This document shows, one piece after another, positions 19,271 to 27,097 of a DNA stretch of 64,000 nucleotides. How positions within the stretch are numbered: the first letter of the stretch is position 1; each line of letters starts with the position of its first letter. Position numbers and translations under genes: made by a program. This DNA is from an uncultured Clostridium sp. GTDB taxonomy: Bacteria; Bacillota; Clostridia; TANB77; CAG-508. The notes below the pieces were generated by a model. It did no database searches. It was not told the origin of the DNA and saw nothing but the letters and a program-made list of their open reading frames with translations. The stretch lies in contig CANSPP010000002.1 of assembly GCA_947648905.1 (NCBI GenBank), positions 62,001-126,000 on the forward strand, given 5' to 3'.

Positions 19271-19546
19271 ATGGAAAAATCAGAAGAAAAGCAAATTTTA
19301 ATAAAGACGTTAGGATTATTATATGCATTAAAAAATAAAGCAATTACAATTGATGAAAGTGAACAATATTTATTTTGTCCAAGGGAAATAAAGAAGATTA
19401 CAGCGAAAAAGCCAAGAAAAAACATAATTGAATTATTAGAATGTTGTTGTGAATTAGAAGATATAAAGTCATTATTACCTGAAATCTACGAAACTAAATT
19501 GGATGAATTTATATTAACAGTTATTAAGGAATTAGAAACAATATAA
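19271..19546 (+). CDS. candidate immunity protein (DUF3969-like)
   Basis: This small acidic/basic mixed protein of 91 residues begins 11 bases after the Rhs stop with its own GGATTAG site. It has no signal peptide and so should stay in the cytosol. The segment ITIDESEQYLF followed by IIELLECCCELEDIKSLLPE resembles, as I recall it, the DUF3969 family (TISIDEAExLLF then IELIHLGTELEDVESL). Its position directly behind a toxin-tipped Rhs gene is the classic place for a cognate immunity protein. Immunity function is inferred from position; the family match is moderate. Confidence 0.6.
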   Translation: MEKSEEKQILIKTLGLLYALKNKAITIDESEQYLFCPREIKKITAKKPRKNIIELLECCCELEDIKSLLPEIYETKLDEFILTVIKELETI

Positions 19547-19601
19547 TAAGACATCAATTTTGTAGAAATAGCAATTTATTAGAAAAAGTAAATTATTATG
19601 T

Positions 19602-19633
19602 CTAACAGAGTAAATATTCGTTTACTCTGTTAG
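19602..19633 (+). terminator. strong hairpin between the immunity gene and the next gene
   Basis: CTAACAGAGTAAA and TTTACTCTGTTAG form a perfect 13-bp stem with a six-base loop. It lacks a T-run, so it may be a weak terminator, a processing site or an operator for the gene at 19658. Confidence 0.5.
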
Positions 19634-19657
19634 AACAGTATTGCTAGGAGAAAGCCT

Positions 19658-20200
19658 ATGAAACAATTAAATAAAAAGAAAGTAATAACAAGTAGTATAA
19701 TAGCACTAATAGTTATTATATTAATTATAATACTGTTGATAAATACAAAAATTAGTATTAAGACGCATTTATTTGACTTAACTGAAAATGAACCTTTAAA
19801 ACAATCATATGCAAAAAATCAAACACATTTTGTAAATGATATTGTTCCAAGTTCTGAAATGACAGAAGAACAATACAAAGACTTTTTAGAAAATCCTGAT
19901 AATTATATTGTATATTCTTTTAGATGTAAGGTAGAAAATGACAGTAAGAAAAACCTAAAAGCAGTATATGAAATAAACAAAGATAATATGTGGATTGACA
20001 CAATTACAATGGCTAATGAAAATGATACAATTAACGCAAATAGTGAAATAAATAAAAGCATTAGTGTATTAGTAAAAGTAGATGGAAAGAGCAAAGAAGA
20101 AATCGAAAAGGAAATAAAGGATATAATTGTAAAGGTTCATATATATAATGCAGATAATGATAAAAAAGAAATAAAAAGTGTAAATGCGAAATTTGAATAA
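19658..20200 (+). CDS. hypothetical membrane-anchored protein
   Basis: This 180-residue protein has a basic N-terminus followed by one very hydrophobic segment (about residues 12-30, rich in Ile/Leu). The outer domain is about 150 residues and predicted to be mostly beta, ending IKSVNAKFE. There is no cysteine for a lipobox and no LPxTG. I do not recognise the family. It lies behind the Rhs toxin/immunity genes and is followed by a terminator, so it could be an accessory of that locus; this is based only on position. Start has an AGGAGAAAG site. Confidence 0.6.
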   Translation: MKQLNKKKVITSSIIALIVIILIIILLINTKISIKTHLFDLTENEPLKQSYAKNQTHFVNDIVPSSEMTEEQYKDFLENPDNYIVYSFRCKVENDSKKNLKAVYEINKDNMWIDTITMANENDTINANSEINKSISVLVKVDGKSKEEIEKEIKDIIVKVHIYNADNDKKEIKSVNAKFE

Positions 20201-20212
20201 TATAAATAAAAC

Positions 20213-20260
20213 AAATCACTCCGATACTGAATACAATAAAAGTATTAGGAGTGATTTTTT
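20213..20260 (+). terminator. terminator hairpin duplicated from the cwlJ leader
   Basis: AAATCACTCC...ATACT pairs with AGTAT...GGAGTGATTTTTT. It is nearly identical to 25793-25840 (differences at only a few positions) and is followed, as there, by ATGGC and TATTCAGAAAGAGA. Confidence 0.8.
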
Positions 20261-20332
20261 ATGGCGTATTCAGAAAGAGAGCTAACAGAATTAATTTTTT
20301 GTAATTTGATTGAGAAGAAAATAAAAGTATGA
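20261..20332 (+). pseudogene. deletion scar of a second cwlJ-gerQ cassette
   Basis: The first eight codons (MAYSEREL) match the start of cwlJ at 25841, with the same upstream hairpin. The sequence then jumps directly into the segment that lies after gerQ at about 26712 (AATTTGATTGAGAAGAAAAT, then a near-identical AT-rich stretch). The interior of both genes is missing. What remains is a 23-codon frame. The retained downstream segment contains TTGATT and TATGAT boxes and probably acts as the promoter of the NUDIX gene. Confidence 0.7.
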
Positions 20333-20374
20333 TATATTTGGATGGATGAATAAAAAGATATGGAGGGAAGAGAA

Positions 20375-20863
20375 ATGAAGGATATAAGAATTAAAAATGA
20401 TGAGTATAATTTTCATTTTAGAGTTGCAGCAGTAATTATGCAAGAGGACAAGTTTTTAATACAACAAATAAACGAATGTGAATATTATATTTTACCAGGA
20501 GGACATGTTTCTTTAGGTGAATCATCTTTGCAAGCTTTGGAAAGAGAAGTAAAAGAAGAAGTAGGATGTGATATTGATATAGAGCAATGTGAGTTTTTCT
20601 GTTTTCACGAAAACTTCTATAACAAAAAAGAAAAGGTTGAACATTGGATAGAAAACTATTTTACGGTTAAACCTAAAAATAAACTTCCTGCTAATGATTG
20701 GAATATAGAAGAAAATGACAATGGAGAAATGAAATTATTACATTTTAAGTGGGTAAGTAGAGAAGAACTTAAAGGATTAGACTTAAAGCCTACATCAATA
20801 AAAAAACTCCTAGTAGATAATAAAAGTAGTGAATTTAATTATTTGATTGAACAAGAGATCTGA
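20375..20863 (+). CDS. NUDIX hydrolase
   Basis: This 162-residue enzyme contains a full NUDIX box, GHVSLGESSLQALEREVKEEVG (GX5EX7REUXEEXGU), at about residues 45-70. The motif binds divalent metal and cleaves nucleoside diphosphates linked to other moieties. N-terminal FHFRVAAVIMQEDKFLI and C-terminal FKWVSREELKGLDLKP are typical strands of MutT-like members. The ATG at 20375 is favoured by GGAGGG seven bases upstream, over an ATG at 20360 that precedes that site. It is a fourth nucleotide-pool-type enzyme in the window, but lies apart from the 1.7-8.8 kb group. Substrate unknown. Confidence 0.85.
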   Translation: MKDIRIKNDEYNFHFRVAAVIMQEDKFLIQQINECEYYILPGGHVSLGESSLQALEREVKEEVGCDIDIEQCEFFCFHENFYNKKEKVEHWIENYFTVKPKNKLPANDWNIEENDNGEMKLLHFKWVSREELKGLDLKPTSIKKLLVDNKSSEFNYLIEQEI

Positions 20864-20943
20864 TGAATGAAATTAAGTAAATAAGAGTTAAATAATCTGG
20901 GGAAATTCCCGGCAAAAAAACTCATACAAAATTTACAAATTTG

Positions 20944-20972
20944 TTGAGCTCTCAATTTTTTTTTGATATAAT
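20944..20972 (+). promoter_or_regulatory. sigma-A promoter of the transglutaminase/dockerin gene
   Basis: TTGAGC (20944-20949) and a perfect TATAAT (20967-20972) are separated by 17 bases. A palindrome GGGAAATTCCC lies upstream at 20900-20910 and could be an operator. Confidence 0.75.
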
Positions 20973-21023
20973 ATATATGTTATATGCAAAATTTGTAAAA
21001 AAAGGAAAGAGAGGGATTAATTT

Positions 21024-24000
21024 ATGAAATTGAAAAAGATGATAGCTGGAATAATACTAACAATAATTTTTATATCACAAGTTAGTTTCATTCCAGTTAA
21101 TAGTTTTGTGTATGCACAAGATACTGTAACAGAAAGTGAAGGTAAATTTCATTATCAACAACTTACAGAAACAGCAAAAAGTATTTATAATGGAATATAC
21201 AATATGTATGTAAAAGGTATCTTAAAAACAGGGACGCAAGATTACGATCTTGTAGAAAATGGCTATTTTACAGAAAGCCAAATTGAACAATACAAAAAAG
21301 GAAATTCAGAATTAATTAAAGCTATGGATGCAGCAAGATATGCCTTCTACGCAGATTATCCTGAAATTTTTTATGTGAATTTTCCTAAACTTACTATCAG
21401 AACCACACAAGGGGCTGATGGAAAATATCATATTTATCTTGGCTCAGGTAGATATGAAAATTACTATATAAATGGATTTTCTAATGAAGAAGAAGTAGAA
21501 AAGGCCATAAAAGAATTTGATGCCAGAGTAAATGAGATAGTGCAAAATGCAAAAAATCTCGAAATAAAAGAAGGCGAAAATCAACAAGTAGAACAAATGA
21601 AATATGTACATGATGAAATAATCAACAACACATCATACAGACTTGAAGACACATGTTATGAGGGGAATGAGGGTTATTTAGGTACACCTTATGGAATACT
21701 TGTAAAGAAACAAGGTGTATGTGAAGGATACTCAAGAGCTTTTAAAACAATATTAGATAAATTGGGTATAAATTGTATACTTGTACAAGGTGTTCACCAA
21801 TATTCAGGAGAAGCAGCAGTTTCTCATATGTGGAATTATGTGCAAATAGAAGATACGAAAGCAAGACAAGCAACAAAGAAATGGTACGCAGTTGATACTA
21901 CGCAAGATGACCCAGAGATATATGTAGCAGATGAAAAAGACAGAATTAATTATATGAATAATTTTGATACTTATGGATTAGATGGATTTGAAGGTATGAA
22001 ATATTTGCTAGCAGGGCAACTAACTATGAATGAAAGACATTTTCCAAACGGTGTTGTAGAAGCAGCAGGTGACTATGAATTCGAATACCCAGTTTTAGAA
22101 GATGAAAACTTTGGTACAACTGAGGTTTCAAATGCAGACGGACTTTCTGTAACATATAGACCAAATGCTCAAGTTGATGGAGATTCTAGTTCAGCAGAAT
22201 TTAGAGTTAGTTATAGAGGAATGGGAGCAGCTAAAGCTATGGAACAAGGAATATATATGCTAGTAAGATACAATGTTTACAATGAAAAAACAGATAGCTT
22301 CACTGTTTCACCATGGTGTTATGTATTACCAGAGGTGTATGCTTTAGATGACCATGAAGAGTATTTTAATTTATATGAAAATCAAGCAATGTATATGGAA
22401 TTTGCAGCAACAACTGTAAAATCTGTCAGATTATCTGAAACGGACTACGATTATTTAAGATATAGAGGAGACGACAAGAGTATTATTGCAAGAACAGAGA
22501 AAATTTACAATGAAAACAGTGGATATTTACCACCGCCATATGTAAAAAAACAGACACCAACACAAACTGCTACATTAGATATACGTGAAAAACCATATCA
22601 TGTAACAGCTGTTTGGGATGAAGAATTAGCATTAAGTGAAGGCTATACTGAAGATACTATTGGATATAAAATAGAATGTATATCATCTATAGGAGCAGAT
22701 GTAACTGGAGATAAATATACAGAAATAACAAATTTTACTTGGAATGGAACAGATACAGTAGAATTTGATGTAAAATTTAGCCAAATGTATGCAGACGACA
22801 ATGTGGATTACAGAATATATCTTACAGGTTTAGTAGGTAAAAATAGTAAAAAAGCTCCAAATCCTGTAACATATGGTGCTAGTAATAAAGTAGAGTGTCC
22901 ATGTGTACAATCTAGAAGAGGTAGATGGGAAATATATGGTAAGCCAACATTACTTGAAAGTCAAGACCTTTCTACAAATGATTGGAAAACATCAACTGGT
23001 GTACCTGTTTCTGAAAAACTAAAAGACAGAATAACACTTGTAACAACTAAAACAACTAAAGAACAAACAGAAAAAATGGAAGAACTAATGGAAAAAGCCT
23101 ATCCAGACCAAGAAGTTATATCTAGTGCAACATACAATATAACATTATCTGTATGTAAGCTAATGGTAGTAGAAACAGGACATAAAGTAAAAGTAAAACT
23201 AGGATTCCCAGAAGGATACGGACCTGAAGATGAAGGTGTAACATATAAAGCATATCACTTTAAAAGAAATGCCATAGGAGAAGTAACAGGAGTAGAAGAA
23301 ATAGATTGTGTTGTTACACAATATGGTTTAATTATAACATGTGATTCATTCAGTCCATTTACTATTGCAGCAGTAAAATCAGACGAAACAGAAACCACAC
23401 AACAAAGTAAATCTGTAATTGTAACATCATCAGAAGGTGGTATAATTACTGGGGAAAATATAGATGAAACAAAAATTATTAATCTTGCAGAAAATGAAAG
23501 TAAGCAAATTAGTGTAAAACCTGACAAAGGATATGAAATAGAATCTATAACAGTTTGTGGTAAAGAAGTAGAAGTAACAAACAAAGACGCTATGGATGTT
23601 ACTGTAAACTATGAAGATATACAAAATGCAAACAACATAGTTAATGCAACCTTTGTTGCAAAATCAGTTATTCAAAAAGAGGAAGCAAGAAACGAAGTAC
23701 TTGTTCAACCAACAGTTACACCAGCTGAAATAACAATGCCAGAAAACATTGAAACAAGTTTAAAACAAACAGTAAAAATAGAACCAACAATAACAGAAAC
23801 ACCAGGTATACAAACATATCAATGGTATAAAGGCGAGGAAAAATTAGAAGGAAAAACAAATAAAGTATTAGAAATAAAAAATGTTACTAAACAAGATGCA
23901 GGAGAATACAAATTAAAAGTAACATCAACATTAGACACAGTAAGTGTTGACGTTATAAGCGAACCTTGCACAGTTACAATATCAAGTTTTACAACAGCAA

Positions 24001-24806
24001 TAACAAAATCAACTGATAAAACCTTATACCCAGGGGAGAACTTTGAAGTAACAGTAAATATTAATGACTTTGAAAACATACCAAAAGGATTAATTGCATT
24101 AGGTGGCCAATTAGAATATGATACTAATATATTAGAAATAGTAGACATAACAGAACAAAATGGCTGGGATATGGAAAATGGATTTAATGGTAAAAGCTTT
24201 AAATTTATTATGGACAACGATAAATATATACTTGAAAATGGTGGGATTTTTACAATAAAATTCAAAGTAGCAGATAATGTAAAAGAAGCAACAACTACAA
24301 CAATAAAAGTTAAAAATATTGTAGCAAGTAATGCAATAAGAGATATTTCATCAAATGATGTAGAAATTAGTGTTGATGTACAAAAAGCACCAAGTACAAT
24401 TAAAGCTAATCCAGGTGTACCTTATATAATAGAAGAAGGATTTATTTCAAGAATAAGTGATGAAACGACAGTAAGTGATTTCAAAGAAAATGTAACAGCA
24501 TCTCAAGCAATAACAATAAAAGATGCTGATGGAAAAACTCTCGAAGACACAGATATTATAGGAACAGGTGCAATCTTACAAGTTGGTGATGATCTACAAT
24601 TTACATTAATAGTAATTGGAGATATAAATGGAGATGGAGAAATTACTATAACAGATATATCAAAACTAAAACTACATTCTATTGAAGCAGAAGGTGAAAT
24701 GTTAACAGGTGCTAGCTTAAGAGCAGCAGATTTAGATGGAAATAATGAAATAACTATAACAGATTTAGCACAAATCAAATTAGCATGGTTAGACAAACAA
24801 AATTAA
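21024..24806 (+). CDS. secreted transglutaminase-like protein with Ig-like, cohesin and dockerin domains
   Basis: The product has 1,260 residues with a signal peptide (1-31). A transglutaminase/protease-like core has a visible catalytic triad: Cys233 (GVCEGYS), His268 (SHMWNYV) and Asp291 (AVDTTQDD). A central beta region follows. Residues about 906-987 form an Ig-like domain (TYQWYKGEEKL...DAGEYKLKV). Residues about 990-1,120 resemble a cohesin (LYPGENFEVTVNINDF...LGGQLEYDTNILEIV). The C-terminus (about 1,198-1,256) is a type I dockerin with two calcium loops, DINGDGEITITD and DLDGNNEITITD. It has no wall anchor of its own, so the dockerin probably docks it to the LPNTG cohesin protein next door. 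A cohesin and a dockerin in one chain would allow chaining. Enzymatic activity is inferred from the triad. Confidence 0.9.
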   Translation: MKLKKMIAGIILTIIFISQVSFIPVNSFVYAQDTVTESEGKFHYQQLTETAKSIYNGIYNMYVKGILKTGTQDYDLVENGYFTESQIEQYKKGNSELIKAMDAARYAFYADYPEIFYVNFPKLTIRTTQGADGKYHIYLGSGRYENYYINGFSNEEEVEKAIKEFDARVNEIVQNAKNLEIKEGENQQVEQMKYVHDEIINNTSYRLEDTCYEGNEGYLGTPYGILVKKQGVCEGYSRAFKTILDKLGINCILVQGVHQYSGEAAVSHMWNYVQIEDTKARQATKKWYAVDTTQDDPEIYVADEKDRINYMNNFDTYGLDGFEGMKYLLAGQLTMNERHFPNGVVEAAGDYEFEYPVLEDENFGTTEVSNADGLSVTYRPNAQVDGDSSSAEFRVSYRGMGAAKAMEQGIYMLVRYNVYNEKTDSFTVSPWCYVLPEVYALDDHEEYFNLYENQAMYMEFAATTVKSVRLSETDYDYLRYRGDDKSIIARTEKIYNENSGYLPPPYVKKQTPTQTATLDIREKPYHVTAVWDEELALSEGYTEDTIGYKIECISSIGADVTGDKYTEITNFTWNGTDTVEFDVKFSQMYADDNVDYRIYLTGLVGKNSKKAPNPVTYGASNKVECPCVQSRRGRWEIYGKPTLLESQDLSTNDWKTSTGVPVSEKLKDRITLVTTKTTKEQTEKMEELMEKAYPDQEVISSATYNITLSVCKLMVVETGHKVKVKLGFPEGYGPEDEGVTYKAYHFKRNAIGEVTGVEEIDCVVTQYGLIITCDSFSPFTIAAVKSDETETTQQSKSVIVTSSEGGIITGENIDETKIINLAENESKQISVKPDKGYEIESITVCGKEVEVTNKDAMDVTVNYEDIQNANNIVNATFVAKSVIQKEEARNEVLVQPTVTPAEITMPENIETSLKQTVKIEPTITETPGIQTYQWYKGEEKLEGKTNKVLEIKNVTKQDAGEYKLKVTSTLDTVSVDVISEPCTVTISSFTTAITKSTDKTLYPGENFEVTVNINDFENIPKGLIALGGQLEYDTNILEIVDITEQNGWDMENGFNGKSFKFIMDNDKYILENGGIFTIKFKVADNVKEATTTTIKVKNIVASNAIRDISSNDVEISVDVQKAPSTIKANPGVPYIIEEGFISRISDETTVSDFKENVTASQAITIKDADGKTLEDTDIIGTGAILQVGDDLQFTLIVIGDINGDGEITITDISKLKLHSIEAEGEMLTGASLRAADLDGNNEITITDLAQIKLAWLDKQN

Positions 24807-24822
24807 AAAGGAGACCAACTAT

Positions 24823-25785
24823 ATGAATAAGATAATATCATTATTAAGTTTAAGTATATTGATAACAATATGTTTAGTAGGTAAAGTATATGCTAGCTCT
24901 ATGTGTAGTGTAAATTTACAAGCACAAGCAACTAATAATGGAGAAATTAGTGTAAATGTTGTATTATCAAATATACAAGACGAAAAAGGAATATATGGAC
25001 TAAGTGCTATCTTACAGTATGACACAGGAAGTTTAGAATATCTAAGAATGGAAGAACAACAAGGTTGGGATGGTGTTTCATACAATGAAGCTAATGGTAG
25101 ACTTGCAATTACTAGAAAAGGTAAAGAATTTGCAAAAAGTAATCAAACAGTATTTAAAATCATATTTAGAAAAAAAGTAGAAAACAAGTCAAATGTAGGA
25201 ATTAACTTAACAAATATAACAGTTACAAATAGTTCTAAAGACAATAAATTAGTAAATGCAAGTACTACAATAAATATAGGAACAAACAATAATAGTGGCA
25301 GTGAAGAAAATAACAATCCTGAAACTGGCAATGGTAATAATAATTCAGGAAGTAGCAGTAGCAATAATAATAACAACAACAGTAATAATAATTCAGGAAG
25401 TAGCAGCAGCAATAATAACAACAACAATAATAATAGACCAGGAAGCAATAGTGAAAATAACAACAATAATTCTGGAAACAATGGAACAAACAGTAACAAT
25501 AATAATACAGAAAACAATAATAATGATAATCCAGAAAATAATGAAAGTGATGACATCAATAATAACACAAAAGAAGAAAACAGCAATGAGAACAACGAAG
25601 TTCCTGATAATAGCATAAATGAAGAAAATGATAAAGATGCCAACGCAGTAAATGGAAATTTACCGAATACAGGGAATAAGGCAAATACAATAGCTTTAGT
25701 AGTTGTAGGAATAGCATTATTGGCAATAATAGTAACAGTTCTATATATTAAAATAAGAAAAATAAACAAGATGGAAAATAAATAA
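24823..25785 (+). CDS. sortase-anchored single-cohesin surface protein (mini-scaffoldin)
   Basis: This 320-residue protein has a signal peptide (1-24). A cohesin-like domain (about 27-150) contains NVVLSNIQDEKGIYGLSAILQYDTGSLEYL. A long Asn/Ser/Gly-rich linker (about 150-275) follows. The wall-sorting signal is LPNTG (280-284), a hydrophobic helix and a basic tail. Sortase would attach it to peptidoglycan and leave the cohesin exposed. It starts 17 bases after the dockerin-bearing gene with AAAGGAGACC, so the two are co-transcribed: dockerin protein and anchor. Cohesin assignment rests on the same segment order as in the neighbour (ILQYDTGSLEYLRMEEQQGWDG matches LEYDTNILEIVDITEQNGWD). Confidence 0.85.
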   Translation: MNKIISLLSLSILITICLVGKVYASSMCSVNLQAQATNNGEISVNVVLSNIQDEKGIYGLSAILQYDTGSLEYLRMEEQQGWDGVSYNEANGRLAITRKGKEFAKSNQTVFKIIFRKKVENKSNVGINLTNITVTNSSKDNKLVNASTTINIGTNNNSGSEENNNPETGNGNNNSGSSSSNNNNNNSNNNSGSSSSNNNNNNNNRPGSNSENNNNNSGNNGTNSNNNNTENNNNDNPENNESDDINNNTKEENSNENNEVPDNSINEENDKDANAVNGNLPNTGNKANTIALVVVGIALLAIIVTVLYIKIRKINKMENK

Positions 25786-25792
25786 ATAGAAC

Positions 25793-25840
25793 AAATCACT
25801 CCAATACTGAATACAATAAAAGTATTAGGAGTGATTTTTT
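25793..25840 (+). terminator. terminator hairpin containing the cwlJ ribosome binding site
   Basis: AATCACTCCAATACT pairs with AGTATT(A)GGAGTGATT around a 12-base loop and is followed by TTTTTT and the ATG at 25841. The Shine-Dalgarno AGGAGTG (25827-25832) is inside the 3' arm, so read-through transcripts from the cohesin gene would hide it. Confidence 0.8.
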
Positions 25841-26289
25841 ATGGCATATTCAGAAAGAGAACTATTAGCAAGAATAGTACAATGCGAAGCACGGGCGGAG
25901 AAGGAGACAACGGAATGAAAGCGGTAGCATCAGTAACAATGAACAGAGTAAATAGCACAGAAGGGGAATATGCAAGAATCTCACAAGGAGGGAATATAAG
26001 AAACATCATATTTCAAGAAGGGCAATATGACTGCGCAAGAGAAACAATAAGAAACCAATACAACCCACAAAACATCTATAATATGACACCTACAGAATTA
26101 CACTATTATATTGCAGACTGGGCATTAGCAGGAAATACACTAAACGAAATAGGAGATTGCTTATGGTACTTAAACCCATTTAGACCAAGTTGTGGGTCAA
26201 CATTTCCAAGTAATGGCTCTGGAACATTTCATACAAGATTAGGAGACCACTGCTTTTATAGGCCAACAAGCAAATATTCCCAAACGTAA
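25841..26289 (+). CDS. cwlJ: cell-wall hydrolase CwlJ/SleB family, needing two +1 frameshifts at CGG
   Basis: The zero frame from the ATG at 25841 reads MAYSERELLARIVQCEA and then CGG, and stops at a TGA 10 codons later. Skipping C25892 gives GGG; the next +1-frame codon is again CGG. Skipping C25896 gives GGA and restores GEGDNGMKAVASVTMNRV, the conserved SleB/CwlJ catalytic region (CEAGGEG...AVASVxMNR), through to a normal C-terminus at 26289. The result is 148 residues, the usual CwlJ size, with no signal peptide, as for CwlJ (made in the mother cell and held in the spore coat). The following gene encodes a GerQ-like protein, the known partner of CwlJ. It is either a recoded gene or one with a two-base disruption. 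Confidence 0.75.
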
Positions 26290-26301
26290 AGGAGGAAGAA
26301 T

Positions 26302-26634
26302 ATGGCAATTTCAGAAGAAAGAACAGACAAAAGAGAAACAAGACAAGTAAACATAGACCAAAATTCACCAGAGATTTTAACAAACCCCATTTATACGCCA
26401 GCATTTTTAAGAGAGCAAATAGGAAAATTAATGAGAGTAGAATTTTTAATAGGAACAAACAATTTAGTTGACAGAATAGGCATACTACAAGATGTTGGAG
26501 CAAGTTATATTTTATTACGTTCATTTGAAAATGACAGCTTAGTTTACTGTGATATTTATTCTATCAAATTTATTACTATTTCTACAACTGGAATTTATGG
26601 TTCTACACCAAATAACAGATATCATTATTATTAA
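26302..26634 (+). CDS. gerQ: GerQ-like spore coat protein
   Basis: This 110-residue protein has a polar N-terminus. Its core, AFLREQIGKLMRVEFLIGTN...GILQDVGASYILLRSFEND...YSIKFITI, matches the GerQ pattern of one small beta domain that binds the spore coat. In Bacillus, GerQ is required for CwlJ to localise and work in germination. Here the two genes are adjacent (12-base gap, AAAGGAGG site), supporting both calls. It is shorter than Bacillus GerQ, lacking most of the low-complexity N-terminus. It is followed by an inverted repeat. Confidence 0.7.
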   Translation: MAISEERTDKRETRQVNIDQNSPEILTNPIYTPAFLREQIGKLMRVEFLIGTNNLVDRIGILQDVGASYILLRSFENDSLVYCDIYSIKFITISTTGIYGSTPNNRYHYY

Positions 26635-26635
26635 A

Positions 26636-26706
26636 AATCTGCCATTGGGGACGGACCTTTTTGGCAGAAATCTGTCATTAAGGACCATCCCTAATGGCAG
26701 ATTTAT
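26636..26706. repeat. short GGGGACG-type inverted repeat, copy 1
   Basis: AAATCTGCCATTGGGGACGG pairs with CCATCCCTAATGGCAGATTT, with an inner TTTTTGGCAGA segment. The same GGGGACG-plus-T-run hairpin type appears at 55733-55765. It is followed by a T-run and may also terminate gerQ. Confidence 0.6.
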
Positions 26707-26826
26707 TTTTTTTTATAATTTGATTGAGAAGAAAATAAAACTATGATATATTTGAGAGGATGAATTTAATTATTTAATTGATAGCAATTTATAGAAAGAG
26801 AAAAAAGTTAAACAGAGGAGCAAAAA

Positions 26827-27084
26827 ATGAATTATATAAATGCAGGGAAAAGGGATATACTAATATTTCCTAATTTCAAAGAAATAGAAAAAATACAGAA
26901 AATCAGAAATAAATATGATGAACTAGCAAATATAATACCACCACATATAACATTAGGAACTATAGACGAAATTGACGCAAATATAGATTTAAAAGAAACA
27001 TTTGAAACTATAGTAGATAATATAATAGTTGAGAGTATAGGAGAAAACGAAGAATCAATAGTAGAATTCAAAATAGAATTATAA
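26827..27084 (+). CDS. truncated 2H phosphoesterase / 2'-5' RNA ligase-like fragment
   Basis: This 85-residue product begins like a 2H-family protein (NYINAGKRDILIFPNFKEIEKIQKIR) and keeps one HxT motif (PPHITLGTI at about 38-46). The family needs two such motifs in about 170 residues; the second is absent. After the first motif the sequence goes straight to a short acidic C-terminus. It is likely an internally deleted, inactive remnant that is still expressed with the hydrolase gene 13 bases downstream. A good AGAGGAG site is present. Confidence 0.5.
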   Translation: MNYINAGKRDILIFPNFKEIEKIQKIRNKYDELANIIPPHITLGTIDEIDANIDLKETFETIVDNIIVESIGENEESIVEFKIEL

Positions 27085-27097
27085 AAGGAGAAAAACA

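Noticed and set aside
20900..20910. GGGAAATTCCC palindrome as a known regulator site
   Set aside because: A single 11-base palindrome upstream of one promoter; no matching second copy or known consensus could be claimed.
25295..25618. Long open frames on both strands over the Asn-rich linker of the cohesin protein
   Set aside because: They are compositional shadows of AAT/AAC repeats, with no ribosome binding sites or recognisable domains.
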